Shown: one piece after another, positions 1 to 7,526 of the stretch
Position numbering within the stretch: the stretch's first letter is position 1
Layout of the letters: each line of letters starts with the position of its first letter
Assembly (NCBI GenBank): GCA_937923145.1
Contig: CALAJT010000036.1
Location: forward strand, 1 to 64,000
Source: an uncultured Rubritalea sp.
Lineage (GTDB): Bacteria; Verrucomicrobiota; Verrucomicrobiia; Verrucomicrobiales; Akkermansiaceae
DNA: 64,000 nucleotides
Direction of reading: 5' to 3'
The notes under the pieces: model-generated
What the model saw: the letters and a program-made list of their open reading frames with translations, nothing else
What the model was told of the DNA's origin: nothing
Database searches by the model: none
Made by a program: the position numbers and the translations under genes

Positions 1-1
1 A

Positions 2-42
2 TGGGGTTGCCACCCCAAACCCGCCTAAGCTAAGTTAGCTTA
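2..42. repeat. Two adjacent short hairpins upstream of a REP-type transposase gene
   Basis: The first is a 5-bp stem TGGGG/CCCCA (2-6 with 13-17, loop TTGCCA). The second is a perfect 8-bp inverted repeat TAAGCTAA/TTAGCTTA (26-33 with 35-42, one spacer base). ATGGGGTT at 1-8 can also pair with AACCCCAT at 42-49. Paired palindromes beside a Y1 REP transposase gene are what REP/BIME elements look like, but only one copy is visible here, so this identity is inference. Confidence 0.3.
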
Positions 43-49
43 ACCCCAT

Positions 50-349
50 AAAGTCCCCCTAAATCCCCCCAGGGACTTCGCCCCTTCCGTCCCCCCGGGG
101 AACGGGAGATAAACCCTAGCAAGCACCCCAAGAAAGTCATCTAACAATCCACCATCGAGGGGTTCACGGTCGCAGGGTTCTGGGCAAGCATCACTCAACC
201 TCAACCGTTCCAGCAACAGGGCAGGGAGTTCAAAAGTCCCAAGCTATACCTCACCCAGTCCACCCCCTCCCTAGGCTTTTATATAGTAAGTCAGGCTTAT
301 AAAAAAGAAAGACGTTTACCTTCTGCTCACTATTTGTTACCAATGCTTT
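50..349. other. Non-coding stretch before the transposase gene
   Basis: I see no convincing reading frame on either strand in this stretch; the minus strand is interrupted in all three frames. The first 280 bases are C-rich (runs of CCCCC/GGGG), unlike the AT-rich intergenic DNA elsewhere in the window. The last 60 bases before the ATG turn A/T-rich and probably hold the promoter, but no clear -35/-10 pair stands out. Confidence 0.4.
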
Positions 350-1489
350 ATGAATCGAAATAGACGTTTATTTTTAGCGGGATTTAATCCTGATGTGGCT
401 CTTAAAGTGCATTGTGTAAGTCGTGTCGTAGATAGGAATTTTGTTCTAGGAGATGAAGAGCGGGAAATGTTTGTCGCATTAATGCGCAGGTATGAATTGT
501 TCTGTGGAGTGAATGTCCTAGCGTATTGTGTGATGTCTAATCACTTCCATATCCTTTTAGAGGTTCCCCCTCAGAATGAAGTGATTGAGATGGAGGACGA
601 GCAATTTCTTAAGCATTTGCGGCTAATTTATTCAGAGGATTATGCACGGTCTGTGGAGCAGCATTTAAAAAGGTTGAATAAAAATCAGGCTCCTAAAGCT
701 AGACGTGAGTATATGGAAAAATACACCCGGAGGATGGGTAATATGTCAGAGTTCATGAAGGCTCTTAAGCAAGGATTTAGCCGATGGTTTAATAAGCAGC
801 ACGGTCGACGAGGCACATTGTGGGAAGATCGCTATAGCTCTACAGCGGTAAGTGCTGGGAGTGCCGCTAGGATGGTGGCAGCATACATCGACCTTAATCC
901 TGTTAGGGCAGGAATGGTAGATGACCCGATGCGTTATCGCTGGTGCAGCTATGCTGAGGCCGTCGCAGGTGATGATCACGCAGTAAATGGCTATGAGATA
1001 TTATATGCAGAGGATGATACCTCTGAAGTAATTAGCTCGAATGAGAGAGCTAAAAGTATCTTAACTATTGATCGAGGTGATAATGCTCATGTATTGAAAA
1101 AATACCGAATACTATTAGCTGAAGAGGGAGAGCAATCTGACGGGAATAGCCCCCCAATACGTGGTGAACGTAAAAGTAAAAGCCATAAGCGCCGAAATGG
1201 ATACAGTAGAGAAGAAATAGATACAATTATTAAGAACAATGGTAAGCTCAGTAGGGCTGAGATCTTACGGTGTAAGACACGGTATTTTACCGATGGTGCA
1301 GTGATCGGTAGCAGGTCATTTGTGAATGGATTTTTCAAGCGTATGCAGGAAAAACTTCGCACCAAAGATGATAACACTCAAAAAGAACGCAAGAAAAGAG
1401 CTAGTCTTATGCACTCGACGGGAGGTATGAAGACAGGAGAAAAGCTGTATAGCTACCGCAATTTACAGAAAGATGTCTATGGTAGCTGA
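350..1489 (+). CDS. REP-associated tyrosine transposase (IS200-like Y1 fold)
   Basis: Single-strand DNA transposase of the Y1 HUH superfamily, of the type thought to mobilise REP/BIME palindromes. The HUH motif is visible as HFH at residues 65-67 (context MSNHFHILLEV). The likely catalytic tyrosine is Y179 in AYIDLNPVRAG, aligned with the YIYINPVKHG segment of E. coli RAYT. GTLWEDRYSS, typical of the family, lies between the two. The C-terminal 130 residues are basic and carry no motif I know. At 379 residues it is long for the family (about 150-330) but looks intact. The gene stands alone, followed by a tandem repeat and an inverted repeat. Start ATG chosen because it gives the standard N-terminus; no Shine-Dalgarno is visible. 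Transposase class is secure; activity is inference. Confidence 0.88.
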   Translation: MNRNRRLFLAGFNPDVALKVHCVSRVVDRNFVLGDEEREMFVALMRRYELFCGVNVLAYCVMSNHFHILLEVPPQNEVIEMEDEQFLKHLRLIYSEDYARSVEQHLKRLNKNQAPKARREYMEKYTRRMGNMSEFMKALKQGFSRWFNKQHGRRGTLWEDRYSSTAVSAGSAARMVAAYIDLNPVRAGMVDDPMRYRWCSYAEAVAGDDHAVNGYEILYAEDDTSEVISSNERAKSILTIDRGDNAHVLKKYRILLAEEGEQSDGNSPPIRGERKSKSHKRRNGYSREEIDTIIKNNGKLSRAEILRCKTRYFTDGAVIGSRSFVNGFFKRMQEKLRTKDDNTQKERKKRASLMHSTGGMKTGEKLYSYRNLQKDVYGS

Positions 1490-1510
1490 CCAATAGACAG
1501 CTAGGTTATT

Positions 1511-1661
1511 ACAGGTGCTTACAGGTGCTTATGGGAACTTCTGAAAAATTCAGATATTGCTTTTTTAGTTATTAGTTTTCAAAGTTTGCAAGTAAAGCTT
1601 GTCTGATTAAACTGTAACTCTTTTGCAGAAGAATAAATATAGCTGGTTTCCAGAAGTTCCC
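1511..1661. repeat. Tandem 10-mer and 11-bp inverted repeat between transposase and dnaG
   Basis: ACAGGTGCTT occurs twice head to tail (1511-1530). GGGAACTTCTG at 1533-1543 is repeated in inverted orientation as CAGAAGTTCCC at 1651-1661, enclosing 107 AT-rich bases. A small perfect hairpin CTGAA-AAA-TTCAG sits at 1541-1553 and may end the transposase transcript. The inverted repeat lies entirely downstream of the transposase gene, so it does not bracket it; it could be a substrate-type palindrome or a remnant of a small non-coding element. Confidence 0.45.
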
Positions 1662-1705
1662 TTATCAGAAAAAATCGAATTTTAGCCAAAGAAAAGATTC
1701 ATCTC

Positions 1706-3583
1706 TTGAAGCCCGCACTTGACATCAGGAGACCATCCACATTCACTGAATGCGTGGCAATTATACCTGAGGAAACTATTAAGGCTGTTCTAGACGCTAC
1801 GGATATCGTGGATGTCATTGGGGCTTATTTCCCAGTAAAGCGGGCAGGCTCTGCATTCGTCTGTAATTGCCCGTTTCACAACGAGAAGACACCTTCATTT
1901 AACATTAACCCAGCACGACAATTCTTTCACTGCTTTGGCTGTGGTGAGAGTGGTGATGCTATCTCATTCGTTCGTAAATACGAGAACCTTCCTTTTAGTG
2001 ACGCGGTCAAAAAGCTAGCGGAAAAAGCAGGTGTCCCAATCATGGAAACAGCGCATGATCCTATGGCAGAAAAACGCCAGCGTCAGCGATCTAGGTTGAT
2101 CCAACTACACAATGACGCAGCGAAGTTCATGCACCAGATGATCCGTAAGTCACCCCAAGCTGCTCATGCTCGTGAATATCTAAAGAACCGTGGCTTTGAT
2201 GCAGAGATGGCTAAACGATGGATGGTCGGCTGGATGCCAGATAATGCAGGACTATTCCTCCAGTGGGCAAAAGAAAAAGGCTACAAAGGCCGTGAACTCT
2301 GCCAAGCAGGACTTGCTGGAATGAAAGACGATCGTAACCCTGCTGCAGGACTTTGGGTGCGTTTCCTGAATCGTCTCATGTTCCCGATTCATAATGATTA
2401 CGGAGACATCATTGCCTTCAGTGGGCGGCAGCTAGTTAATGATCCTAACACAGGAAAATACATCAACTCTCCCCAAACTCCCCTCTTCGATAAATCACGC
2501 ACACTCTTCGGCCTAGACAAGGCACGAAAGCACATGACTAAGGCAAAATTCGCTCTAGTATGCGAAGGTCAGATCGATGCCATTTCATGCTATGAGCAAG
2601 GTATTCAGAACGCTGTAGCACCTCTAGGAACCGCCTGCACCGAGCAACATGCAAAACTACTCAAGCGCTACACCAACGAAGTAGTTCTCTGCTACGATGC
2701 TGATGGAGCTGGTTATAAAGCTATGGGTAAAGCCTTTGATCATCTAGCTCCCGCTGGTCTCCATGTGCGCTGTATTGATATGCCACAGGGTGAAGATCCT
2801 GATTCCTACATTCAGGCGAACGGAGTCGAAGCTTTTCAAAAGCTAGTCGATGACGCCGAAGAGTATTTCGAATGGCAACTTAATATCGAGGCACGTGAAA
2901 ATAACCTTAATGATATACGGACTAAAACTAAACTTTCAAACGATCTCGCAGCAAAAATAAACCTACTTTCTAATAAGGTAGCGCAAGACACTGTCATCAA
3001 CTTGGTAACTGCTAGACTAGGAATAGGACAGCAAGACTTCCGCACTACAATGTTTAAGGAGTCTCAGCAGCAAAGCCGCCAGCGGAAGTTTACTAAAGAA
3101 ACCACCCTAGCTGAAGAAGGTCATGACCGAGTAGACCCTACCCCACTAGACAGCTCAGTCGCAGCGCTCTGCTCTCTCGCACTTTCATCAAACGAAGCCC
3201 AAGAATGGCTCCGTGAGCAGCTAGAGTCACTACACGAACCTCTAAGTAAAACCACTGGAGGTCATCTACTCAGTACCATTCTTTCACGCAAGCCAGATGC
3301 TAGTTCTAACAGCGGCATCGCTGCCTACCTTAATACTCTAGAAGCATCCGATACCCTAGCTCTTCAGCAAACCCTCTCCTACCGCGTTCCAGAAAACGTC
3401 ATCCAAGCTGCTACTGAAGCGGCCTCCATGATTATAAATTCTCACTACCAACGTGAAGAAGCAGCAGTCCGAGCAGCTCTATCCCAGCCAGGTCTCTCCC
3501 CAGAGCAATTTAAATACCTGTTAGAGAGAACCAAGGATTTACAGGACATTCTTAAGAACCTTAAGAATCGTTATATCCGCTAA
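1706..3583 (+). CDS. dnaG: DNA primase DnaG
   Basis: Synthesises RNA primers for chromosome replication together with DnaB. Domain order is canonical: CHC2 zinc-binding domain with C55-x2-H58 and C76-x2-C79 (CPFHNEKTPSF ... HCFGCGESGD), the primase core, then a TOPRIM fold with the acidic residue E287 (VCEGQIDA) and DxD at 331-333 (CYDADGAG), followed by a C-terminal helicase-interacting region of about 180 residues. Length (625) is normal. The coordinates use a TTG at 1706; the family usually begins around the AIIPEE segment, and an in-frame GTG at 1754 (residue 17) would give that start, so the first 16 residues are uncertain. Neither start has a proper ribosome binding site. Confidence 0.96.
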   Translation: MKPALDIRRPSTFTECVAIIPEETIKAVLDATDIVDVIGAYFPVKRAGSAFVCNCPFHNEKTPSFNINPARQFFHCFGCGESGDAISFVRKYENLPFSDAVKKLAEKAGVPIMETAHDPMAEKRQRQRSRLIQLHNDAAKFMHQMIRKSPQAAHAREYLKNRGFDAEMAKRWMVGWMPDNAGLFLQWAKEKGYKGRELCQAGLAGMKDDRNPAAGLWVRFLNRLMFPIHNDYGDIIAFSGRQLVNDPNTGKYINSPQTPLFDKSRTLFGLDKARKHMTKAKFALVCEGQIDAISCYEQGIQNAVAPLGTACTEQHAKLLKRYTNEVVLCYDADGAGYKAMGKAFDHLAPAGLHVRCIDMPQGEDPDSYIQANGVEAFQKLVDDAEEYFEWQLNIEARENNLNDIRTKTKLSNDLAAKINLLSNKVAQDTVINLVTARLGIGQQDFRTTMFKESQQQSRQRKFTKETTLAEEGHDRVDPTPLDSSVAALCSLALSSNEAQEWLREQLESLHEPLSKTTGGHLLSTILSRKPDASSNSGIAAYLNTLEASDTLALQQTLSYRVPENVIQAATEAASMIINSHYQREEAAVRAALSQPGLSPEQFKYLLERTKDLQDILKNLKNRYIR

Positions 3584-3696
3584 TAAAATTAGCCCTCTTG
3601 ACGGAAGTCATTACAGTTGTAGTGTGCAAGCAAGTGCCCAATGTTGTGCATTTAATTCAAATCAATCATTTCGAACTAAATTAAATACACAAAATC

Positions 3697-3867
3697 ATGA
3701 GTAATAAAATCGTAGCAATTATCCTTTCCGTCCTTTTACCTCCAATAGCAGTTTTAATAAAAAGCGGTGCAGGTAAATCACTAATCATTAATATAATTCT
3801 CTGTCTACTAGGCTGGATACCTGGCGTAATTCATGCCTTGATAGTGACGGTTGATGACGGTCACTAG
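3697..3867 (+). CDS. Small Pmp3/YqaE-family (UPF0057) membrane protein
   Basis: A 56-residue protein with two hydrophobic helices separated by a short polar loop: MSNKIVAIILSVLLPPIAV, then a basic/glycine loop, then IINIILCLLGWIPGVIHALIV. The pattern LLPPxAVLIK-SG, the central cysteine and LGWIPGxIHA match the Pmp3 / YqaE family of small plasma-membrane proteins associated with salt and cold stress. It starts with an ATG without a Shine-Dalgarno, stands alone between dnaG and the ABC transporter, and is followed by a hairpin. The family assignment is from recognised motifs; the physiological role is not known for this phylum. Confidence 0.85.
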   Translation: MSNKIVAIILSVLLPPIAVLIKSGAGKSLIINIILCLLGWIPGVIHALIVTVDDGH

Positions 3868-3889
3868 ACAGCCCTTGCTATCTTAACTA

Positions 3890-3922
3890 AAGCCAGCAAG
3901 CCTTATGGGGTTTAGCTGGCTT
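3890..3922 (+). terminator. Hairpin after the Pmp3-like gene
   Basis: Perfect 8-bp stem AAGCCAGC/GCTGGCTT (3890-3897 with 3915-3922) with a 17-base loop, followed by ATTTGTGT. CTAAA/TTTAG offers a competing pairing. Its place just after the small membrane-protein gene suggests a terminator, although the T-tract is weak. Confidence 0.5.
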
Positions 3923-3936
3923 ATTTGTGTCAAAAA

Positions 3937-3998
3937 ACCGCTAGACATCTGTTGCATTTACGACACATTAGCGGTGACTAAGTCGTTTTCTACACGAC
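3937..3998 (+). promoter_or_regulatory. Structured leader before the ABC transporter operon
   Basis: ACCGCTA (3937-3943) pairs with TAGCGGT (3969-3975) around a 25-base loop, and a second small hairpin GTCGT/ACGAC follows (about 3983-3998). They lie 25-85 bases before the start of the binding-protein gene. They could be a 5' leader structure or a second terminator; I recognise no known riboswitch class. Confidence 0.25.
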
Positions 3999-4022
3999 CT
4001 TAATAATTACTAAAAATATACT

Positions 4023-4916
4023 ATGAACACCAAACAACTACTTATGGCAGCCGCTATTGGCGCCTCTTCTATCTTTGGGCTCTCCTCATGTGGAGATAAA
4101 GAAGAAACTACTAACGACGCTTCTGATAAAGTGCTACGTTTCACTGCTATTCCTGATAAGGACACCACTGCACAGGCAGAGCGCTTCAAGCCAGTGCAAG
4201 ACTATCTAGCGAAGAAGCTCGGCATCAAAGTCGAATTTGTAGCTTCTCCTGATTACGGAGCTTCTGTAGTTAAGTTCAAGCAAGGCGATGTCCAGGTGGC
4301 ATGGTTCGGCGGAGTCAGCGGTGTGCAGGCTCGTAATGCTGTTGAGGGTGCTGAGGCACTTGTATCTGGTGAGGCTGATCTTGCATTCAAGAGTTACTTC
4401 ATCGCTAACAAATCTACAGGTCTTACACGTGGAGAAGAATTCCCAATGGGTATCAAAGATCTCAAGTTCACATATGGTAGCTCTGGATCTACATCCGGAT
4501 GCATCATGCCTACTAGCTTCCTCATGAATGCTACTGGCAAGACTCCTCAAGAGTTCTTCACACAGCCATTCGGTTTCTCTGGTGCACATGACCTGACTGC
4601 TGAAAAGGTAAACAATGGTGAGTTCCAAGCCGGTGCTCTTAACTTCTCTACTTTCGATAAAATGAAGGCAGCAGGTAAAGCAGACAATGCAGTGATCATC
4701 TGGGAGACACCTCCATTTGCTGACTACAACCTCACTGCTCACCCAGCTCTCAAAGAAACATTCGGTGACGATATATTCGATAAAATCCAAGATGCACTTC
4801 TCAACTGTGACGACCCTGCTGTTCTTAAAGCTCTCGACCGCAAGAAGTTCGTGAAAGTCACTAACGACACATTCAAAGGTGTTGCTCAAGTCATGGAAAA
4901 AGTGAGCTTCAAGTAA
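4023..4916 (+). CDS. PhnD-like ABC transporter substrate-binding lipoprotein, putative selenate/phosphonate type
   Basis: Membrane-anchored receptor of an ABC importer. A lipoprotein signal peptide ends at the lipobox LSSC (C23), followed by a typical PhnD-type fold. Segments such as LRFTAIPDKDT, AWFGGVSGVQARNAV, SYFIANKSTGL, YGSSGSTSG and IWETPPFADY match, from memory, the subgroup annotated as putative selenate ABC transporter binding protein (TIGR04553-like) better than classical PhnD. It is the first gene of an operon with an ATPase and a fused permease. Ligand assignment is inference; phosphonate, phosphite or another oxyanion remain possible. Length 297 is normal. A long reading frame on the opposite strand (4206-4997) is a shadow of this gene. 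Confidence 0.85.
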   Translation: MNTKQLLMAAAIGASSIFGLSSCGDKEETTNDASDKVLRFTAIPDKDTTAQAERFKPVQDYLAKKLGIKVEFVASPDYGASVVKFKQGDVQVAWFGGVSGVQARNAVEGAEALVSGEADLAFKSYFIANKSTGLTRGEEFPMGIKDLKFTYGSSGSTSGCIMPTSFLMNATGKTPQEFFTQPFGFSGAHDLTAEKVNNGEFQAGALNFSTFDKMKAAGKADNAVIIWETPPFADYNLTAHPALKETFGDDIFDKIQDALLNCDDPAVLKALDRKKFVKVTNDTFKGVAQVMEKVSFK

Positions 4917-4940
4917 GCGATCACCTTTTAAATCATCTAA

Positions 4941-5693
4941 ATGATTCAATTCAATGATGCTACCTTGTGTTTTGGTTCTACCAAGGCTCTCGATCATTGC
5001 TCACTAGAGATCAAATCTGGTGAGCAAGTAGCTCTCATTGGTCCCTCAGGCTCGGGTAAGAGTTCTCTTTTGAAGACCATAACATCTGAGAATTTATTAA
5101 CCTCAGGGAGTTTAAAGATTGATGGAAAAAAATTAAATTCCGTCAATTCTAAGGAACTAAAATCGATCAGAAGATCTATTGCTTACATTCCGCAAGATCT
5201 CGCATTGATACCTAATATCAAAGTAAGTCAGAATGTTTCACTCGGCTCTGTAGGTCAGGAAAACACTCTCACTACGCTTAAGAACCTTACGTTTGCTAGT
5301 AAGAAGCGCCTCGATAAGGTCTATACTATTCTACAAGAAGTAGGGATTACCGATAAGATGTTTCACAGAACTGATTCACTCTCTGGAGGTCAACAGCAAC
5401 GTGTGGCTATAGCACGTGCTATATTTCAGAACGCTACTTATTTGTTAGCTGATGAGCCTGTATCTGCAGTTGACCCTACGCGTGCTCACTCTCTGTTAGA
5501 TTGCCTCACCGGCATAGCTAGAGACCACGGGTTCACCCTAATTTGCACACTTCATAATCTCGAATACGCTAAGAAGTTTTTCCCTCGTCTGATCGGGATG
5601 CGAGCTGGATCTGTCAGCTACGATGGGCTCTCTACAGAGTTCACTGAGCGAGATTTTAATGCGCTCTACAATCTCGATTATACAGATGAATGA
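4941..5693 (+). CDS. PhnC-like ABC transporter ATP-binding protein
   Basis: ATPase of the importer encoded by the flanking genes. Walker A GPSGSGKSS (residues 34-42), Q-loop near IPQDLAL, ABC signature LSGGQQQR (147-154), Walker B YLLADEP with D171/E172, and a switch histidine in CTLHNLEYA are all present, so it should be active. It resembles PhnC (phosphonate importer ATPase) in length (250) and sequence. It starts 24 bases after the binding-protein gene and its last 8 bases overlap the permease start (ATGAATGA), indicating tight translational coupling. Confidence 0.93.
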   Translation: MIQFNDATLCFGSTKALDHCSLEIKSGEQVALIGPSGSGKSSLLKTITSENLLTSGSLKIDGKKLNSVNSKELKSIRRSIAYIPQDLALIPNIKVSQNVSLGSVGQENTLTTLKNLTFASKKRLDKVYTILQEVGITDKMFHRTDSLSGGQQQRVAIARAIFQNATYLLADEPVSAVDPTRAHSLLDCLTGIARDHGFTLICTLHNLEYAKKFFPRLIGMRAGSVSYDGLSTEFTERDFNALYNLDYTDE

Positions 5694-7494
5694 GCAGCTC
5701 CATCTAGAGAATAGCTTCTGGAGCTGGAGAAAGTTCGTCTTACTCCTTTTCCTATTCCTCTTTGTATTTTGCTTCAAGGAACTCGGCTTTCAATTCACTA
5801 ATCATAGTCCCGGATCTCAACCTTGGAAGACTGCTGGCAAGTTTTTTTCAGCCGCTTTAAATCCCAGCTTTACTGATCAAAATCCCTCTCTCCCAGCAGA
5901 TGCTACTTCTTTTCTAAACAGACTAGGAACAAACCTTCTCAATACACTCCGCTATGCCTTCATCGCTATGTCGTTGGCCGTTCCGGCGGGACTACTGTTA
6001 GGCTTAATCTCATCTCGTTCATGGTGGAAAGATCATTCCTCTAGGGCTAATCTATCTCTGCCATTGAAGCTTACATTTGGTTTCTTTTTTACAGTTATTA
6101 GATTCTTCACTACTTTCATCCGCTCTATTCATGAGTTGATCTGGGTGTTGTTATTCTTCTCCATGATTGGTGACTCCCCTCTTGCTGCTTGTATCGCTAT
6201 AGCACTGCCATTCGCAGGGACATTAGCTAAGGTCTTTTCTGAAATTATCGATGAGCAGGATGATACAGCATCTAATCACATGCTTTATTCAGGTGCTCAT
6301 AGTTTGCAAATTTTCCTCAGCACGCGCTTCACTCAGGCCCTCCCCGATCTCATTACGTATAGTTTTTATCGACTAGAATGTGCTGTTAGAGCCTCTGCTG
6401 TCCTTGGATTTGTAGGGATTGAAACGATAGGGCTTTCTATCAAGCAATCCTTCCAGAATCTTTACTACGGGGAAGTCTGGACTGCACTGTATTTACTGAT
6501 CATTACGATTGTTATCTTTGATATTATAGGACGAGCGATTAGAAAGCGCCTTAATATTGCACCTACCTCAGATCTAGCTAGTGAGGTTGATAGCGTCAGA
6601 GCACTGGAGAGAAATGCCCCGTCATGGCCTCTCTTGAAATGGATCGCTATTAGTCTAGGGTTCACCTCTATCCTTGCTTGGTTCGTAGGTCCCGAGCTGA
6701 ATACTTATCACTCTCACCTAACTAGATGGGAGCGTACTCAGCAGTTTTTCAAAGATATCATTCCTGAACCTGTGAAAGACTCGGGAAACTTCGTTGATGC
6801 AATCCCATGGGCTTCTGATTTATGGACTGCTTATGGAGCTGAAGCTCTGTTTTCAACTTTGATCATCGCTACAATGGCTCTATTGCTTGCTGCTTTATTT
6901 AGCTACATGATCGTTCCTTGGGCTAGCCGGACGATTGCTAATCATCATCCATTCCGCACACCTAGTCCTTATAATAAGATGACTAAATTACACCAATTTG
7001 GTTGGTCATTGGTTGGGCATTTTACTCGTTTTGTATTTATCGTATCCCGATCTATTCCTGAGTATATTTTAGCGTATCTTCTACTCAGTATACTTGGCGT
7101 TGGAGTCTGGCCATTGGTGCTTGCGTTAGCACTGCATAATTTTGGGATTCTTGGTAGGCTCTGGGGAGAGATTATTGAGAATAATAATCAAGTTACGGCT
7201 AAGCATATCCATTTGAACTCTGGTAGTCGATTGCAGGCGTATGGTTTTGGGATTCTACCAGCTAGCTCTAACAGACAGTTACTTTATATCTTTTACCGAT
7301 GGGAGACTTGTATTCGTGAGTCTACAGTTTTGGGAATGTTAGGGATTAGTTCATTGGGATATTATATCCACATTGAGAGTGCTAATTTCCGCTATGATGC
7401 GATGGTGTTTTATATTCTGTTAGGAACTATAGTGATCTTCATTTCCGATTTATTGTCGGTCTTCTTGAGAGCTAAGTTGAAGGATGCTGGATAG
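5686..7494 (+). CDS. Fused double PhnE-type ABC transporter permease
   Basis: Membrane component of the importer, 602 residues from the ATG that overlaps the ATPase stop codon (ATGAATGA); an upstream in-frame start at 5623 would lie inside the ATPase gene and is unlikely. Two homologous permease halves lie in one chain (roughly residues 50-290 and 330-600). Each carries the cytoplasmic coupling segment: FYRLECAVRASAVLGFVGI in the first half and FYRWETCIRESTVLGMLGI in the second. Separate PhnE subunits normally dimerise, so this fusion forms the whole channel. It ends 32 bases from the convergent topoisomerase gene; I see no strong terminator between them. Confidence 0.9.
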   Translation: MNEQLHLENSFWSWRKFVLLLFLFLFVFCFKELGFQFTNHSPGSQPWKTAGKFFSAALNPSFTDQNPSLPADATSFLNRLGTNLLNTLRYAFIAMSLAVPAGLLLGLISSRSWWKDHSSRANLSLPLKLTFGFFFTVIRFFTTFIRSIHELIWVLLFFSMIGDSPLAACIAIALPFAGTLAKVFSEIIDEQDDTASNHMLYSGAHSLQIFLSTRFTQALPDLITYSFYRLECAVRASAVLGFVGIETIGLSIKQSFQNLYYGEVWTALYLLIITIVIFDIIGRAIRKRLNIAPTSDLASEVDSVRALERNAPSWPLLKWIAISLGFTSILAWFVGPELNTYHSHLTRWERTQQFFKDIIPEPVKDSGNFVDAIPWASDLWTAYGAEALFSTLIIATMALLLAALFSYMIVPWASRTIANHHPFRTPSPYNKMTKLHQFGWSLVGHFTRFVFIVSRSIPEYILAYLLLSILGVGVWPLVLALALHNFGILGRLWGEIIENNNQVTAKHIHLNSGSRLQAYGFGILPASSNRQLLYIFYRWETCIRESTVLGMLGISSLGYYIHIESANFRYDAMVFYILLGTIVIFISDLLSVFLRAKLKDAG

Positions 7495-7526
7495 GTCATA
7501 TAGAACTCGTAAGAACTATGCTTCAA

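Noticed and set aside
1533-1661. Terminal inverted repeats of an insertion sequence around the transposase gene
   Set aside because: Both arms lie downstream of the gene, so they cannot be its ends, and Y1 transposons do not use such terminal repeats.
4206-4997. 263-codon open frame on the minus strand
   Set aside because: It lies opposite the clear PhnD-like gene and has no recognisable motif; its openness follows from the codon use of the real gene.
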